From Archegozetes longisetosus (lineage: Eukaryota; Arthropoda; Arachnida; Sarcoptiformes; Trhypochthoniidae), in contig JAEMBT020000006.1 of NCBI GenBank assembly GCA_018873245.2, positions 7,523,855 through 7,587,854 of the forward strand: a stretch of DNA of 64,000 nucleotides, given 5' to 3'. Position 1 is the first letter of the stretch, and every line of letters starts with the position of its first letter. Both the position numbers and the translations under genes were made by a program. The notes beneath the pieces were generated by a model, which worked only from the letters and a program-made list of their open reading frames with translations, made no database searches and was not told the DNA's origin. Below, in pieces: positions 26,309 to 38,600 of the stretch.

Positions 26309-28084
26309 TTATAACATAAGTTCATTCATGGATGATTCAAAGCATCGCTTGATTTCAGCGAAAGAAACAATAAGAACATTTTGCTCATCTCTAGATACTA
26401 AACATATCTTTTCTTGTGATCCGATATCGAGCTTATTAAGATTGGAGATAATGTGTCCCAAATCGATCCACGGACGCCCGTCATCACCGAACTGATGGAA
26501 TAAATAGTCTCGAAACAGTTTAAGCATATACCGATCACCAGTTTCTGACCAATTAGGATCTAATTGGAATTCTGGCCTTTCATTGATAATTCCGAGTTTG
26601 ATCAGAAGCCTTAAGACTCTTCCATTATCGATCTCTCTGGAGAGATCTTCGACAAGAGAGTCGTCTCTTTGATAGAGCGAGTCTAACTGAGTGTAAAATC
26701 TGGCGCCAATCATAGGCATTATATCGTTGATTGTATGAGTTGTGCCAGAGTTGGACTTATAGGAGAGTAAGTAAAAAATTAAAGATCTTAAATCAGGTGA
26801 ATATGACCTTGATATCAAATCTAACGATTGTTGCCAATTGTCTCGTTGTGCGGCTGCTGATATACTATTGCAGGCAAGCACTAGACAGAGTTTGCCGAAA
26901 GCTAACAAGTCTTCCTGTTGGAAATGTTGAAGTAATACTTTGGGATTATTTGCCTGAAGGAATGATTCATGAGTGAGAACATCGAATACTCCACAACCAC
27001 TGAGACGAAGTCGAGGGTATTCTTGGGACTGAGCACCGATACTAGTACTACCGCCAGTTATTATAATTTTTGTCGGATCTATGGCTCGACATGATAGACC
27101 TGCAGAGTGGATGGCTCGCAGCGCAGATGAGATTTGAATTATGTAATTCCAAATAAGCGGTTCGGGTAGAAGCTTACGTTGACTTTGCTGCTGACTATAA
27201 GGTCGCGATGACGTCGAATAGCCGTTCATTGAGTTGGAAGCAGTCGAACTGTTCGACGACTGATTTGAAAAGTATTGGGTCATAAGGGTCTGAGAGCCAG
27301 GGTGATAGTCATAGACGAAGACCACTGAATTATCACCGAATGCTTTGGTTGTGAAGACTTGTCTGAACTGTACGATATTGGAGTGCTGTAACTTCTTCCA
27401 CGACTCGATCGAGTTGATCAGTAGCTTCGCATTGGCCGTGTTTGGCTGAAAGTTATGCAGACGTCGCAAAACAAACAATTGTCCGTTTTTGCTATTTGTC
27501 GCTCTGAACACACTTGACACGAACCCATTAAATGTCGACGAAGGGCTTGATATTGAAGATTCTAATGGTATTAATTCATGGTAAATGTCGACTTGAGGCA
27601 AGTCGACGAACAACTCGCTACTCGGCATCTCTTGAGTTAAACTCAATTTTCTGATTAATTCCTGCTTAATGCTGTCAGCGATGAAATAATTGGGAATTAA
27701 TTGTTGTGTCGTTTGTTGTGAAGCAATGGATGAAGAATTGGATGGGTTTTGATGAGTATTGAGAGTCGAATTGGTGGTTGGATTGAGTTTGCGACTGAGT
27801 CGGCTGTTCTGGGGATCGATAGTCAAAGCATTGATTTGTGAAGCAATGGAGGAATCGGTGCCATACATGAAAGCATTGGTTCCATTGTTTTGATGCAAAT
27901 AAGTCTGAAGTCTGGACTCTTGAGGCAAATGAGACATGGAGTGATTGGTATCATTGAAGTGGTGAGCGTTGAGTCTGTGGTTGGAGTGCATGAATTGGCA
28001 CTCATCACCATAAAAACAAATGCCATCCGAAGCAAAATACCGACAAATACTATTCTTCTTGTTTCCATTCATTGTGTTCTCCAT
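26309..28084 (-). CDS. PAN3: PAN3, regulatory subunit of the PAN2-PAN3 deadenylase
   Basis: Adaptor that brings the PAN2 nuclease to poly(A)-bound mRNA and starts cytoplasmic poly(A) shortening. One uninterrupted frame of 591 codons. An N-terminal CCCH zinc finger is visible as Cys14-x8-Cys23-x5-Cys29-x3-His33. A Gln/Ser/Asn-rich linker follows, then a pseudokinase (VLRRLHNF, ESWKKLQHSNIVQFRQVF, HSAGLSCRAIDPTKIIITG). The C-terminal coiled coil and knob contain LVEDLSREIDNGRVLRLLIK and DGRPWIDLGHIISNLNKLD. The usual catalytic Asp of HRD/DFG is absent, as expected for PAN3. I see no clear PAM2 motif, although KLNPTTNSTL in the linker is a weak candidate. It is shorter than vertebrate PAN3 (nearly 900 residues) and, unlike its neighbours, lacks introns. 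Confidence 0.93.
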   Translation of the reverse strand: MENTMNGNKKNSICRYFASDGICFYGDECQFMHSNHRLNAHHFNDTNHSMSHLPQESRLQTYLHQNNGTNAFMYGTDSSIASQINALTIDPQNSRLSRKLNPTTNSTLNTHQNPSNSSSIASQQTTQQLIPNYFIADSIKQELIRKLSLTQEMPSSELFVDLPQVDIYHELIPLESSISSPSSTFNGFVSSVFRATNSKNGQLFVLRRLHNFQPNTANAKLLINSIESWKKLQHSNIVQFRQVFTTKAFGDNSVVFVYDYHPGSQTLMTQYFSNQSSNSSTASNSMNGYSTSSRPYSQQQSQRKLLPEPLIWNYIIQISSALRAIHSAGLSCRAIDPTKIIITGGSTSIGAQSQEYPRLRLSGCGVFDVLTHESFLQANNPKVLLQHFQQEDLLAFGKLCLVLACNSISAAAQRDNWQQSLDLISRSYSPDLRSLIFYLLSYKSNSGTTHTINDIMPMIGARFYTQLDSLYQRDDSLVEDLSREIDNGRVLRLLIKLGIINERPEFQLDPNWSETGDRYMLKLFRDYLFHQFGDDGRPWIDLGHIISNLNKLDIGSQEKICLVSRDEQNVLIVSFAEIKRCFESSMNELML

Positions 28085-30616
28085 TTCTTTTTACACTTAT
28101 TTCTCTAATTGTCTGTTTTTCTCATCTATGACTTACTTTTTCACTGTCAATTCGTTGTTTTATTTCAATTGTTTGACTAATTGATTGTTTTTGCTCAACA
28201 TAATTGACATATGTTTGAAATGATATTTTAATTAATATTCGTTTTCACAATTGATTTACATTTTCCTAAACATAGACTCTCTCTCAATGTTTAGTGTTTT
28301 TCTGTCATATTGTGTATGGATTTTTGACAAAACAGCGAAAAAACACTCAATTCTAGGGATTTTAAATACAAAGTCATTTGCAAAATCAGATAAGTTTCAA
28401 AATATTCTAAATTATCTTTTAGAAATTATCATCAATTTTATTAACTCTTATTTATAATATTAATTCATTAGGTACTTAAACAATTTCTTATACCTTCACC
28501 TTTAATTTCTTTTCATTCATTCAATTGGCAAACAATAAAAATAGTAAATAATACAAAATGAAAAACACATAATATTTTTTATTTGAAACCTTAGTTTAAA
28601 ATATTTCTCAACTTTCCTTCAATGGTAAGTACTTTTGTCCCCAAGAAGAAAAGAGTTCGGGTTTTTAATGAAACAAACACAAAGTATTTGTCCCTCTTTT
28701 AAATGCAAACTTTTAACAAATAATATTGCGTTACAGTCACTGACATGTTTTACTGATTCAATGTCATTTCATTGATTACAAGTACAGATCATTCAATCAG
28801 ATTACAAACTATTTATTTATTGGAAAAAACGTTTTAAGCAACTTGTTTTGAGTCATATTTGAGTTATTTATTTGCTAAATAAGTGATGTATGGCTTGAAA
28901 TAATTAGAAAATGAAGACTTGAATGCATGAAAACTTAACGAATCGTAATTAAATATTAACATAAATAAAATATGCATCTACAGTAATGTCTCGATGTAGT
29001 TGACCCCTTCATAGTAAATGTTCGATATACTGAACCTCTTTGTAACAAGTGATAGATGTAGTAAACGCATTAATCTGTGCCGACATATCCCATTTGATTA
29101 ATGTTGACCTGTTTATAATGAAACTTGGTTATAGTGAGTGTGAATTATCGACCCAAGCGATTTGCAAGATCGAGATATTACTATATGATTAGTTAAAATA
29201 ATGTGTTACTAAATGCATTACTCGCATGATTTTCTTCAGGCTTTTCTGTGATTATCAGTTATTGACTTACAATTTTTGCACATTATAGTTACAGCTATAG
29301 TCGATATATAGCTTGTATCAAAAAGTTCAAAGTTTGAATTAGAAATCCTCAGTAAGCGGCCACTTGAAGAGCACTTTCAAAGTAATCTTGAGTTTCTAGC
29401 GCTTAAAATCGAAGTCATAAGCACAAGACAATAGTCGAGTTGACTGAGGCTTTCATTTAAATTGAACAATAATCCTTACAAGTGATAAAACTTGACCAAA
29501 ATTACAATAGAGATAAATCGAAAATATGATTTCAAATTATCAACCTTTCAAAGTTAGCTTCAAATAATCTAATGTGAAGCATGATCGAATAAAAAACCAT
29601 AAGCTGAAGACATGATTCTAATGTTAATAAGTAATAATTATATAGAATTATTCAATTTCTAGTTATTTACAATTGAAATAATTGAAGATTTGCTGTCTCA
29701 ATATTTAAGATTCAGATGGAAGAAAAGCGTAAAATTTATTTTTGAAAACTGCTCAATAAATATCAAAAGAGTTGAGAAACGATTTAGCCAGCTTATTGTT
29801 GAGTTAATATTGAGAAAAGAATGAAATTATAACTACTCTATTGCATAACTGTCTAAATGGTTTTGCAGAATAAACATAATCTTTTTGTAGCTTTGAATCT
29901 GGTCTAAAATATTTTCAAGTTATTGAAAGTTCAAATTTTATAAACAATTTTTTTATTTGAATCAAAATGAAAGTGCATTTTAGTTGTTTTTAAGGCGATA
30001 TTATTTGATATAATAGATAAGAGAAATACGAAATTGCCGTCATTTTATTGAACAGAATAGAACGGAATGTAATAATAATTATTGATTTATTATAATAAAA
30101 ACATAGATAATTGCAATTGAGAGCCAAAGAGCGGATTCCTTGAAGATATGCCCAAATATACAACAAATAAAATGTTTGGCATCACAGCTTTTGTACATAT
30201 AATACCAGATGAATCTATACATTGAACTATGGATTGAACAGAAGATAACTGGTAAGATAAACAGTCCTCAATCGTATAGAAGTAAAAACAAAAACAAATG
30301 CAAATGTCAGTACGTTATGATGCGATGACTATATTAAAAATTAAATTTATTTTCGCTCCAACGCGAACTCATGTCTTTTGCTATATTGAAAATAAATTTA
30401 AAAAGTGATTATCTTTGTATATAATAAAAGCAAATACAAATGTGGATATGTCTGTCATTTAAGACAATCAATTGAACAAATGAGAGAAATGTACTGAAAA
30501 TGTATTCTACATCAGAAATCATTGATGAGATCATGATCAGGTCATGATTAGGTCATAAACAGACCGGTTTCTCAGCAAACGTTAGAAAAGATTAGATGAT
30601 TTGTTGCATAAATGTA
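28085..30616. other. Intergenic region between PAN3 and ARNT
   Basis: About 2.5 kb of AT-rich DNA holding the PAN3 promoter side (near 28085) and the ARNT 3' untranslated region (near 30616). Apart from the MITE at 28981-29183 I see no gene. Confidence 0.55.
28981..29183. mobile_element. Pogo/Tigger-like MITE
   Basis: A 203-bp non-coding element. The left end CAGTAATGTCTCGATG and the right end CGAGATATTACTA are inverted copies; the terminal G of the right end has mutated to A. TA flanks lie at 28979-28980 and 29184-29185. CAGT termini with TA target duplication are typical of pogo/Tigger transposons, and the internal GAACCTCTTTGTAACAAG-type text also fits that group. No transposase remains. 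Confidence 0.65.
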
Positions 30617-33600
30617 TTATTCAGTGAACGTGTTAAACATCGACAATTCTTCAAACGAAGTCGGTTCCGATTGTCCCAACATTTGAAGCATATCTGATAA
30701 CTCTTGGGGCTGATGAGGTGCTCCACTCGGGTGATTACCAGAAGCGTTGCCATGAGTTGAGGGATGGTTTACTGCTGAAGCAGTTGAAGTGGTGGGAGCC
30801 TCTGGTGCGGAGCTGTTTTGCCACTGGCCCCACATTCCTATTCATAGATCAAATTAAAATTCATGTTAATTTAGATTCAGTGTAATCATATTAATATCAT
30901 GACTGACCTCTAGAGCCCGGAGCAGAGCTCAGCTGAGTGTAAGTCGGACCCGATGGGCTTCGAGAAGGCGGACTTATCTGATTATAGCCTGTGACACCTT
31001 GATTGTATGCTTCAGGCTTTATAATTAGCGAGTCAAAAGTTAGATATGAGATCAAATTTAATTTTAACTTAAACACTACTAAATGCTTACTCGAGCTAAA
31101 TGTCTTGGCGTCCAAGTGCTTTGTGGCGGCGAATTGGACGCCCCAGAATTGGCTGATTTGCTCATTTGAGAGAGCGTATTAGAAGCTCCTAAATTAGAAG
31201 TGGCCGATCCACTATTCGGATAGTTCAGAGTCGAATGTGTTTGGGCTGAGGGATGGCTGTGATCGTATGCGCTGTACACCTGACTCGTACTCGCTGATCG
31301 TCTGTCAGTCAATCCTTGATTCTGCATATGAGTGCGTGTCGGCGGCATCATTGATGTGTAAACATCACTCGCGGATCTTTGCAGACTATAATCAAGTCCT
31401 TCAGGTTTAGTCTGCTGACCTGATATGATGCCCACGCTCGGAATTGCATGTGTTTGATATTGATGGCTAATACTTGAATCAGATGGGGTTGTGTTTTGAT
31501 GGTCGCTGCCGATGTCTCCCGTGTGATGCAAACTCCTTAAAAAGAATAATAACTTAGGTAAGTAAAGAGGATCAATTGATAAGTTGAATTATCTGGTTGT
31601 CTCATACTTGGCCGATGTGTTGGTGCAGACAATATATTCGACATCATTAGTATATGGATTAAGAAAGGCAAAACTACTGGTTCGCAACCAAACCCAATCA
31701 CAGTTTTTAGCTCGAAATCGATACATAACTGACATTACTTGACCTTTCAGCTTAAGCACTAAAATAATAACAATCAATTAAAGCAAACAGTCAATTAATG
31801 AGTCAATTGATACAAACCCTGTTCAAAACTTTCTTTCATATGATTTTGATCTTCCGGATGAAAATAATCGAAACAAGTTTTCCCTAAAAGTTCTTGTGGT
31901 TGATACCCAAGAATACCAGAGACCCGTTGATCCACAAAAGTGAACTTTCCATCCATGCTATGTCTCGATATGAATTCATTATTAGAATTAGACCCCATTA
32001 AATCACTGGTGTTTGGCGTAGAAGTCACTTGTAGCCGTCCAATCGCTACAAGACAGCAATGACTGCCCCCGTGGCCATCATCAGAGTCCATACGATCCAT
32101 TTGGACTCCAGAGGGTGGCCAATTCTTGATGTAACCGGTACAGTGTACTACAGCGTAAGAGTTACCATCGGGTGCATGACCTAAACTGTTTCGTTGTCTC
32201 ATTCTATGAATATGACTCGGAGATATGGTGTCCGGCTGTACGTTTCCTATCTTCATTCGACAAATGAATCCACGTCTAGAACCCATACATAAGCGCATCG
32301 ATGACTGATGGCCTTCTTTCTTAACAGTACCAGCTATTGAATTGTTACATTTAGTTTTATTTATTAGTTCACTGAATTTGATTTATAAAACTATCATTGT
32401 ATTTACTTTTCAGATCTAGGATTCTTCCTGAGTTTGGTGACTCCTGAGTTGATAATTGTTCTCTAACTTTTTCTACATCCTCAGGATGTATTATGTCATA
32501 AACACATGAATTGAAAAATTCAGACTATTTGGGGAAATAGAATACAATATTAATAAAAACTTTAGAGACGGAAATAGAATGAAACGGACCTGCGATTGAT
32601 TCAATACTGGTGTCACTGAATCAGAGACATAAATGATACGTCCCGTATCACATGCCACCACAAAGAGAAACCCATCAGCAGCCTTTAAATACAATCAGTT
32701 CAAAATTCAATTGTCTTAAGTAATTCAACAAAATTGTATGTTCATTTTGTACCTCAAGTATTAAATGCTTGAGTTCTTGGTCAGTTAAGAATGAAGGTTT
32801 GTAAGTGCCATCACTGCTTGTATTGCCAGTTCCTGTCAAATATAGATCATTTATTCATATATTAATTCAAATTTATCTATTTACAACCTTTAGTATTGGT
32901 TTTATTGAAAAGAAATATTAATTTATTTTTATTAAACTTGAAGCGGAAAATTACAATCAAGCTGTTTTAATTAAAATTCTAGGAACTCTTTTCTATTGAG
33001 CCAAAACAAATATAAAAAATATCAATGCAAAACATCATAATCGGAATAAATAAGTTAGCAAACTGATTCAAATTTTGGCTGAATCATGAATTGGCACGAA
33101 AATGATACTACGTTTTATAACTTGCACATAATGACGAAGGCATAGCAGCCAATCTTTAATCATTATTAATTAAACTAATATTGAATAAATTTGTTATTCA
33201 AATCATGTTTGTTGGCAATGAATACAAATGTGAATTGAATTACAATTGAGACACAAAGGTTTAAACACAACAGGAAGCCATAAAATGTGACAATTATTTA
33301 GGACCGAACACTTGAATCAAAAGATGATAATAAATATGAATAGATTGGCGATGTCTTAGGAAAATAATGAAAAAAGTTAATTTCAAATTCAGACTTAATA
33401 AAGAGCGATTCAACATAATAAAGAAAATAAAGAATCTGCTGTGTTTGTTATCTTGTAAAATGTGTTCAATTCTAACTTGAATCCTATCCTCAATCCTATC
33501 CTAACAATCCTGTAAAGGCTATAAATTTATTTTTCTAAACACAAACCAACCATCACTTAAACAAAATCTAATCACAACCTAAAGGTCAACAAATTTCAAT

Positions 33601-35617
33601 TTATATACCATGTTAAAGAAAAAAGAAAACTAAAGAAAAGAGCTAAAGACATAGAACAATAAATTCGGCTGTCATGAATTGGAGAACGAAAGGGAACGAT
33701 CGGTCATCTGGGCTTCAGTCTATAGGAGCGGTGGACCACTGATGGCAGTAACAAATGGCTGCGGATTTGTTCTAGTTCTTATTTGAGATTTAGCGTCGCA
33801 TAATTTGCATTTAGTCGACAATAAAACTACTAAAAAATTCAAACATAATAGAAGCTGACAAGCCAATCATTATAATTATTAATTAAAAGTTGAAGTGGTC
33901 TATAATTATTTATTAGATATTAAGTATGCACAAGAGAAAGCCAATAGAAAGAGAAAGACAAGAGAAGAGGCAGAACAATAGTTAATGAAAGAATTGAGAA
34001 ATGAGAAGTGTAGGAGAAAAGAGTGAAGTAGTGAATCAAGGGGGTGGGGGTGGGGGACAAATATTTGGATTGCGGATTGGTTGGTAATTTTTTTAGGTAG
34101 CATTAACGTGTCACTAGAGATAGCGTATAGAATATTGACACTTATGAACAATTTTCGTTCAGATCTGCTTCCACTAAGTCTCAAGGGTCTGGTCGAGCTT
34201 CCATTTATCACTCTATTTAATATCACGGGAAATGAAAAACAAAAGCTTTGGAAAACTCAGTTCAATGAGTCCAACACATAGATCAGTTGATCCAATTATC
34301 TGTTCTTATATGAACGTTTACTTTCTAGTCTATCGGCGGTTTTTACCAAATCTCCCAATAGTCTTATAAGTAATAAGAGTTGTAAAACATTAGCCTTTCC
34401 TACATCACAAACTTTGATAGACTTCTCGCACTAACTCTAATCATTTGAATTTCTCATGGGCTCAATTCGATGAATAAAATGACAGCTATTTCTGAATAGA
34501 CACTAGTTCAAGAAAAATCAACATCAACTCAACTCCGATCGATTCTTCTACCCGATCAATCAATTGAGTTTGAATTTTATTGAGCGCGAGCTTCACACAA
34601 AAACAGCATCAATTTGGACTTAGTATTAAAACCCAAGTAGAAAATCATTTGAAAAATATTAGACTAAAATTTATTGGATCAGAAACGTTTGGACACCATT
34701 AACATTTACTAATATAATACAATTATGAGCAGTTAATTTAGTTCTATGGTTTAATCAATCAATGCCAAAATTAGATAATGCATAAGAGCGAACATAATGT
34801 TTCTAATATTTTATTGATTTTCAGATTCATTTTATACAGAATAAACATATTTTCATTGATTCTGTGACCCATAAAGGAGTTTGAATGTGCAGTAGTATTT
34901 AAAAATAGAAGAGTCAATAATAAATGTTATACTAATCATTTTTGCAAATATTGTTTGAAGAACAAGACTAAAATACTACCTTTTCAAACGTTATCGATTA
35001 ATTACTTGTATTTTATAACAAGCTAAAACACATTTTCCAACATTTATGCACTTCGATCGACTTTATCTCAGATTTTAACTTTAATAATCGATATTTTTTG
35101 CATTTCTCATCTCACATATGAATTCAACAATCAGTTTAGACATTTTACAATAAATTATTATAAAGATAATGATCGAATCATTAATTAGTAGAACTAAAGC
35201 TACGCTTGAATCTAAGAGAAGAATTGAACAGATATTAAGACAAAGCAAAAGAAGAGATTAGAAGTTGAATAAAAGTTGATCAGGAGAGAGAAGGAGTAAA
35301 GCATGAAAAAAGGATATGAAACATTGTAAATAAGTGGGTTATTCATGATAAGAAAACAAACAATATAGATGGTATTTTAGTGCAAGTGGTTACCAAATGG
35401 GGCAAATTACATCAATTGTTCTGCCAGTGACATCGGTTCAAACAAAAGGCCTCAAGCATTCTTTCTAAACCATGCCAAACAAAAGCTTTCACAAAATATA
35501 ATGCAACATATATCGAAGCAAAGTTGCTCAGTTCTTAAAAAAGAAATAAACCCCAAAAGTAATCAACGCGATTGAAGTTGTTGTTTAGGTCTCGGTTTGC
35601 CTCTCCTTTTCTCCCTC

Positions 35618-35685
<68 letters not shown>

Positions 35686-38600
35686 AGCATTAACTACCGC
35701 GAAAATTGCTAGCATTCGGTTGGAATAAAGAATATCTAATGGTTTGATTATTCAAACGCTAGATAGTCATGACATGTTATTGATGATCCTTACCATCAAC
35801 TCAATCAAATATTTATTACTGGGTTTGATATAAATTAGCTTTATTTATATATTAAAACTACACTCACTATTGTAGTGATGTCTAACCTATAGCACTACAC
35901 AACATTACCATCACTACCAGTACAGTGAGGGACATTAAAGTAATGCATAGCTGCCAAAAAGGTATAGTTACCACGTCATGCATATCGATTTAAACTAATT
36001 CTCGATTCTAATTGCTTTTCGTCTAAAATGATTAAGAATAAGATTTGATATTAGATGAGTTATTATGGTGTGGCAAGAAGAAAGGCAACAACTGATATAA
36101 ACGGTAGAGAAAAGAGGGGATGATTTGGTGATGGAGTATAGTAAGAATAGAGAAAATGATTGTCATTTATATTTTCTAGTGCTTAGTTTTTCTATTTTTT
36201 GGAAGAGTGATGCACTGACTCCTGCACATTGAACACATTAGAGAGAAACTCAGATAATATTCAGTAAAACAGAAATGGAATGCTAGACATAGCTATAGCC
36301 AAAATCAATATTTTACCGCGAATGCGAATAAAAAGCTTTAACTATTCAGTATAGCAGAGGGTTGTACTGCAGCTCATGCAGAGTCTAATACTACACAACT
36401 CCACTCTAGAGCTAAAAGCAATTGGACTGAAACACTTTGCTATGATCATTCCTATAGAAGTTGGCAAACGTTTGGGCCGATAATACGTGTCTTACTACAC
36501 ACTAAACATTTGTATTTTGTGTAAATGCAAAAAATCAGAGAGAAGCAAATGCAATGCACAATATTGTTCATATTTGGCAACAGCTTGACGAAAATCATTT
36601 AAAGAATGAATGCCAATGCGGTTACATAAGTACTAACCTCTTAAAGATTTCATGTGCGCCACAGCCATTCTCAAAATGGTCAGTTTGTCGGGCTTTCGTG
36701 CCAGTGCACTACAAGTCGGAACCATATCTGATAATTCCGTTATATAAGCGGTCATTTTGTTTCTTCTCCTCCGCTCGATTTCGCTGTGATTCTCTCTGGA
36801 TATCAAAAGATTAGGTCTGGAATTATTTAGAAACGTTTAATATAATTCAATATTTTAATAACTATCTGTCAAAACAATAGCGGTTTAAATACAGCAAATA
36901 TCAGTCAATATTGGTTTAAATGTAAAAAATGTTAATCAATAATTGGTTGAAATATAATTAAAAAATGTTGTGTAATAAGTTATTGATTATCAGAACTGAA
37001 GAGTCACGCGTTCTTTTCTCTTTTCATAACTTAGATTATTTATTTTTTTAGGGCAGAAAAGTTTTCAAAGAAGGCTTTCAGAAATTCATGCCAGTTTCCA
37101 ACAGATCTCAGGGGACAATAAGTAGGAGGACTTTGAATTTCTTTCTAACCAACAAAACAAATGAAAATTCGATTGCATGCTATTTTCCAAATGCATATCA
37201 ACTTAAATCTCATCTGAAAACTTTTTTTCGCTTGTCTAGAAATCTTCAATCCAATATCCAAAGACTTAGCTTTCTGGAATCATCTGATTCTATATGTACT
37301 TTAATTCTTTGCAAACTAGATCTAAACAAACTTGAACCAAGTTATGAACTGACTTCCAAAAGCAATCACGCTTTGAGGGATATGATTTTCAGAACTTAAT
37401 AATAAAAAATTTTTCTAAAGACTAATAAAATCACATATGTTTAGATCTATCAAATCTCAAAGTTATCTTGACGAATTGTTATCATTCTATATGAATTTAA
37501 TTTAAGCTGAAAATAGGATAAACCTTAATCCTAAGGCAAGATTAAACATCAATGAAAATAAAAAGAGAAAATGTGTAAAACAAGTTCAATTGAAAGTTAT
37601 GTATAAATGTGTAGTCACTATTGAATTGAGCGATAAACTAATATAAAGTAAAACCTCGCAAATCGCTCTTTATCTTGCATTCCGTCGTCTTCCATTCGTG
37701 TATACTTAGGTCCTTGAGTCTCGTCCTCATCCGAACTACTCGAAAAAAAAGGCAAATAATAAATAAATGAACGAGTTTAGAAGTAAAATTAGTTGAAAGA
37801 CTTGATAATACATAATATAAAATGAAAAGAGAATAATTAGCATATGAAAAACATGACAAAGTAATTACCAAAAAATGGAAACAGTTTAACATAAGTATAA
37901 AACAATTTAGAAAAAAAGCGAACCCGGATACTAGTCGGGTCACTATAAATGGTAAACTAATATTCACGAACAACATTAATGTTGGAAAGAAAGCCCTTCA
38001 GGGCTCAACACAGTATAGGTTCATATAATTGGATAATCATTTAACAAAAACAATGTAACAACAGATTAGACGTATTTCAAACTTTTAATAGCGTATTAGA
38101 AATGCTTTTACAAAAGCAATAAATTAACTCTTAAGAAATACCCTAAGGCTCGAAATTTTAATTTTTAGAAATGAAAAATCGTTTTGATCTCATTTGGAAA
38201 ACGAAAGCCTAACTTCAAGTATTAAGAAATCAACAAACAGGTGATTCTTTTGTAAACTTCAATTCAATGCTTTTTCACAAAATCGTATTCAACTTGCAAT
38301 TGATTATCAGTTCAATCAAAAACTTAAGACAAATACTATTGATGAAAATTGTATATTTATTTAACATTTGCTCAGCATTATCGAAAAACAGTGAGACAAC
38401 CTGTCGAAAAATGATGACCAAACAAAAAAGTCAATCAAAAAGAAACAGATTCAAACTACAAGCAACACTTATGAATGTCTACGATTTTCAATGAGTCATT
38501 TTTAGAAACTGATTCAGTTCAAACTAACTTTCAATACTTGCAACAAAACACTTTAAACATGAGGCTTGAGATTCTATCGATTTGTTTATTTATTTTGATA

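Noticed and set aside
35871-35920. Inverted GTAGTGATG/CATCACTAC near a TACAGTGAGGG motif, considered as another MITE end.
   Set aside because: Only 9 bp pair and no matching opposite terminus of CAGTGAGGG was found nearby.
37088-37399. 103-codon plus-strand frame inside an ARNT intron, antisense to the gene.
   Set aside because: No motif, no splice context, and composition typical of noncoding AT-rich sequence.
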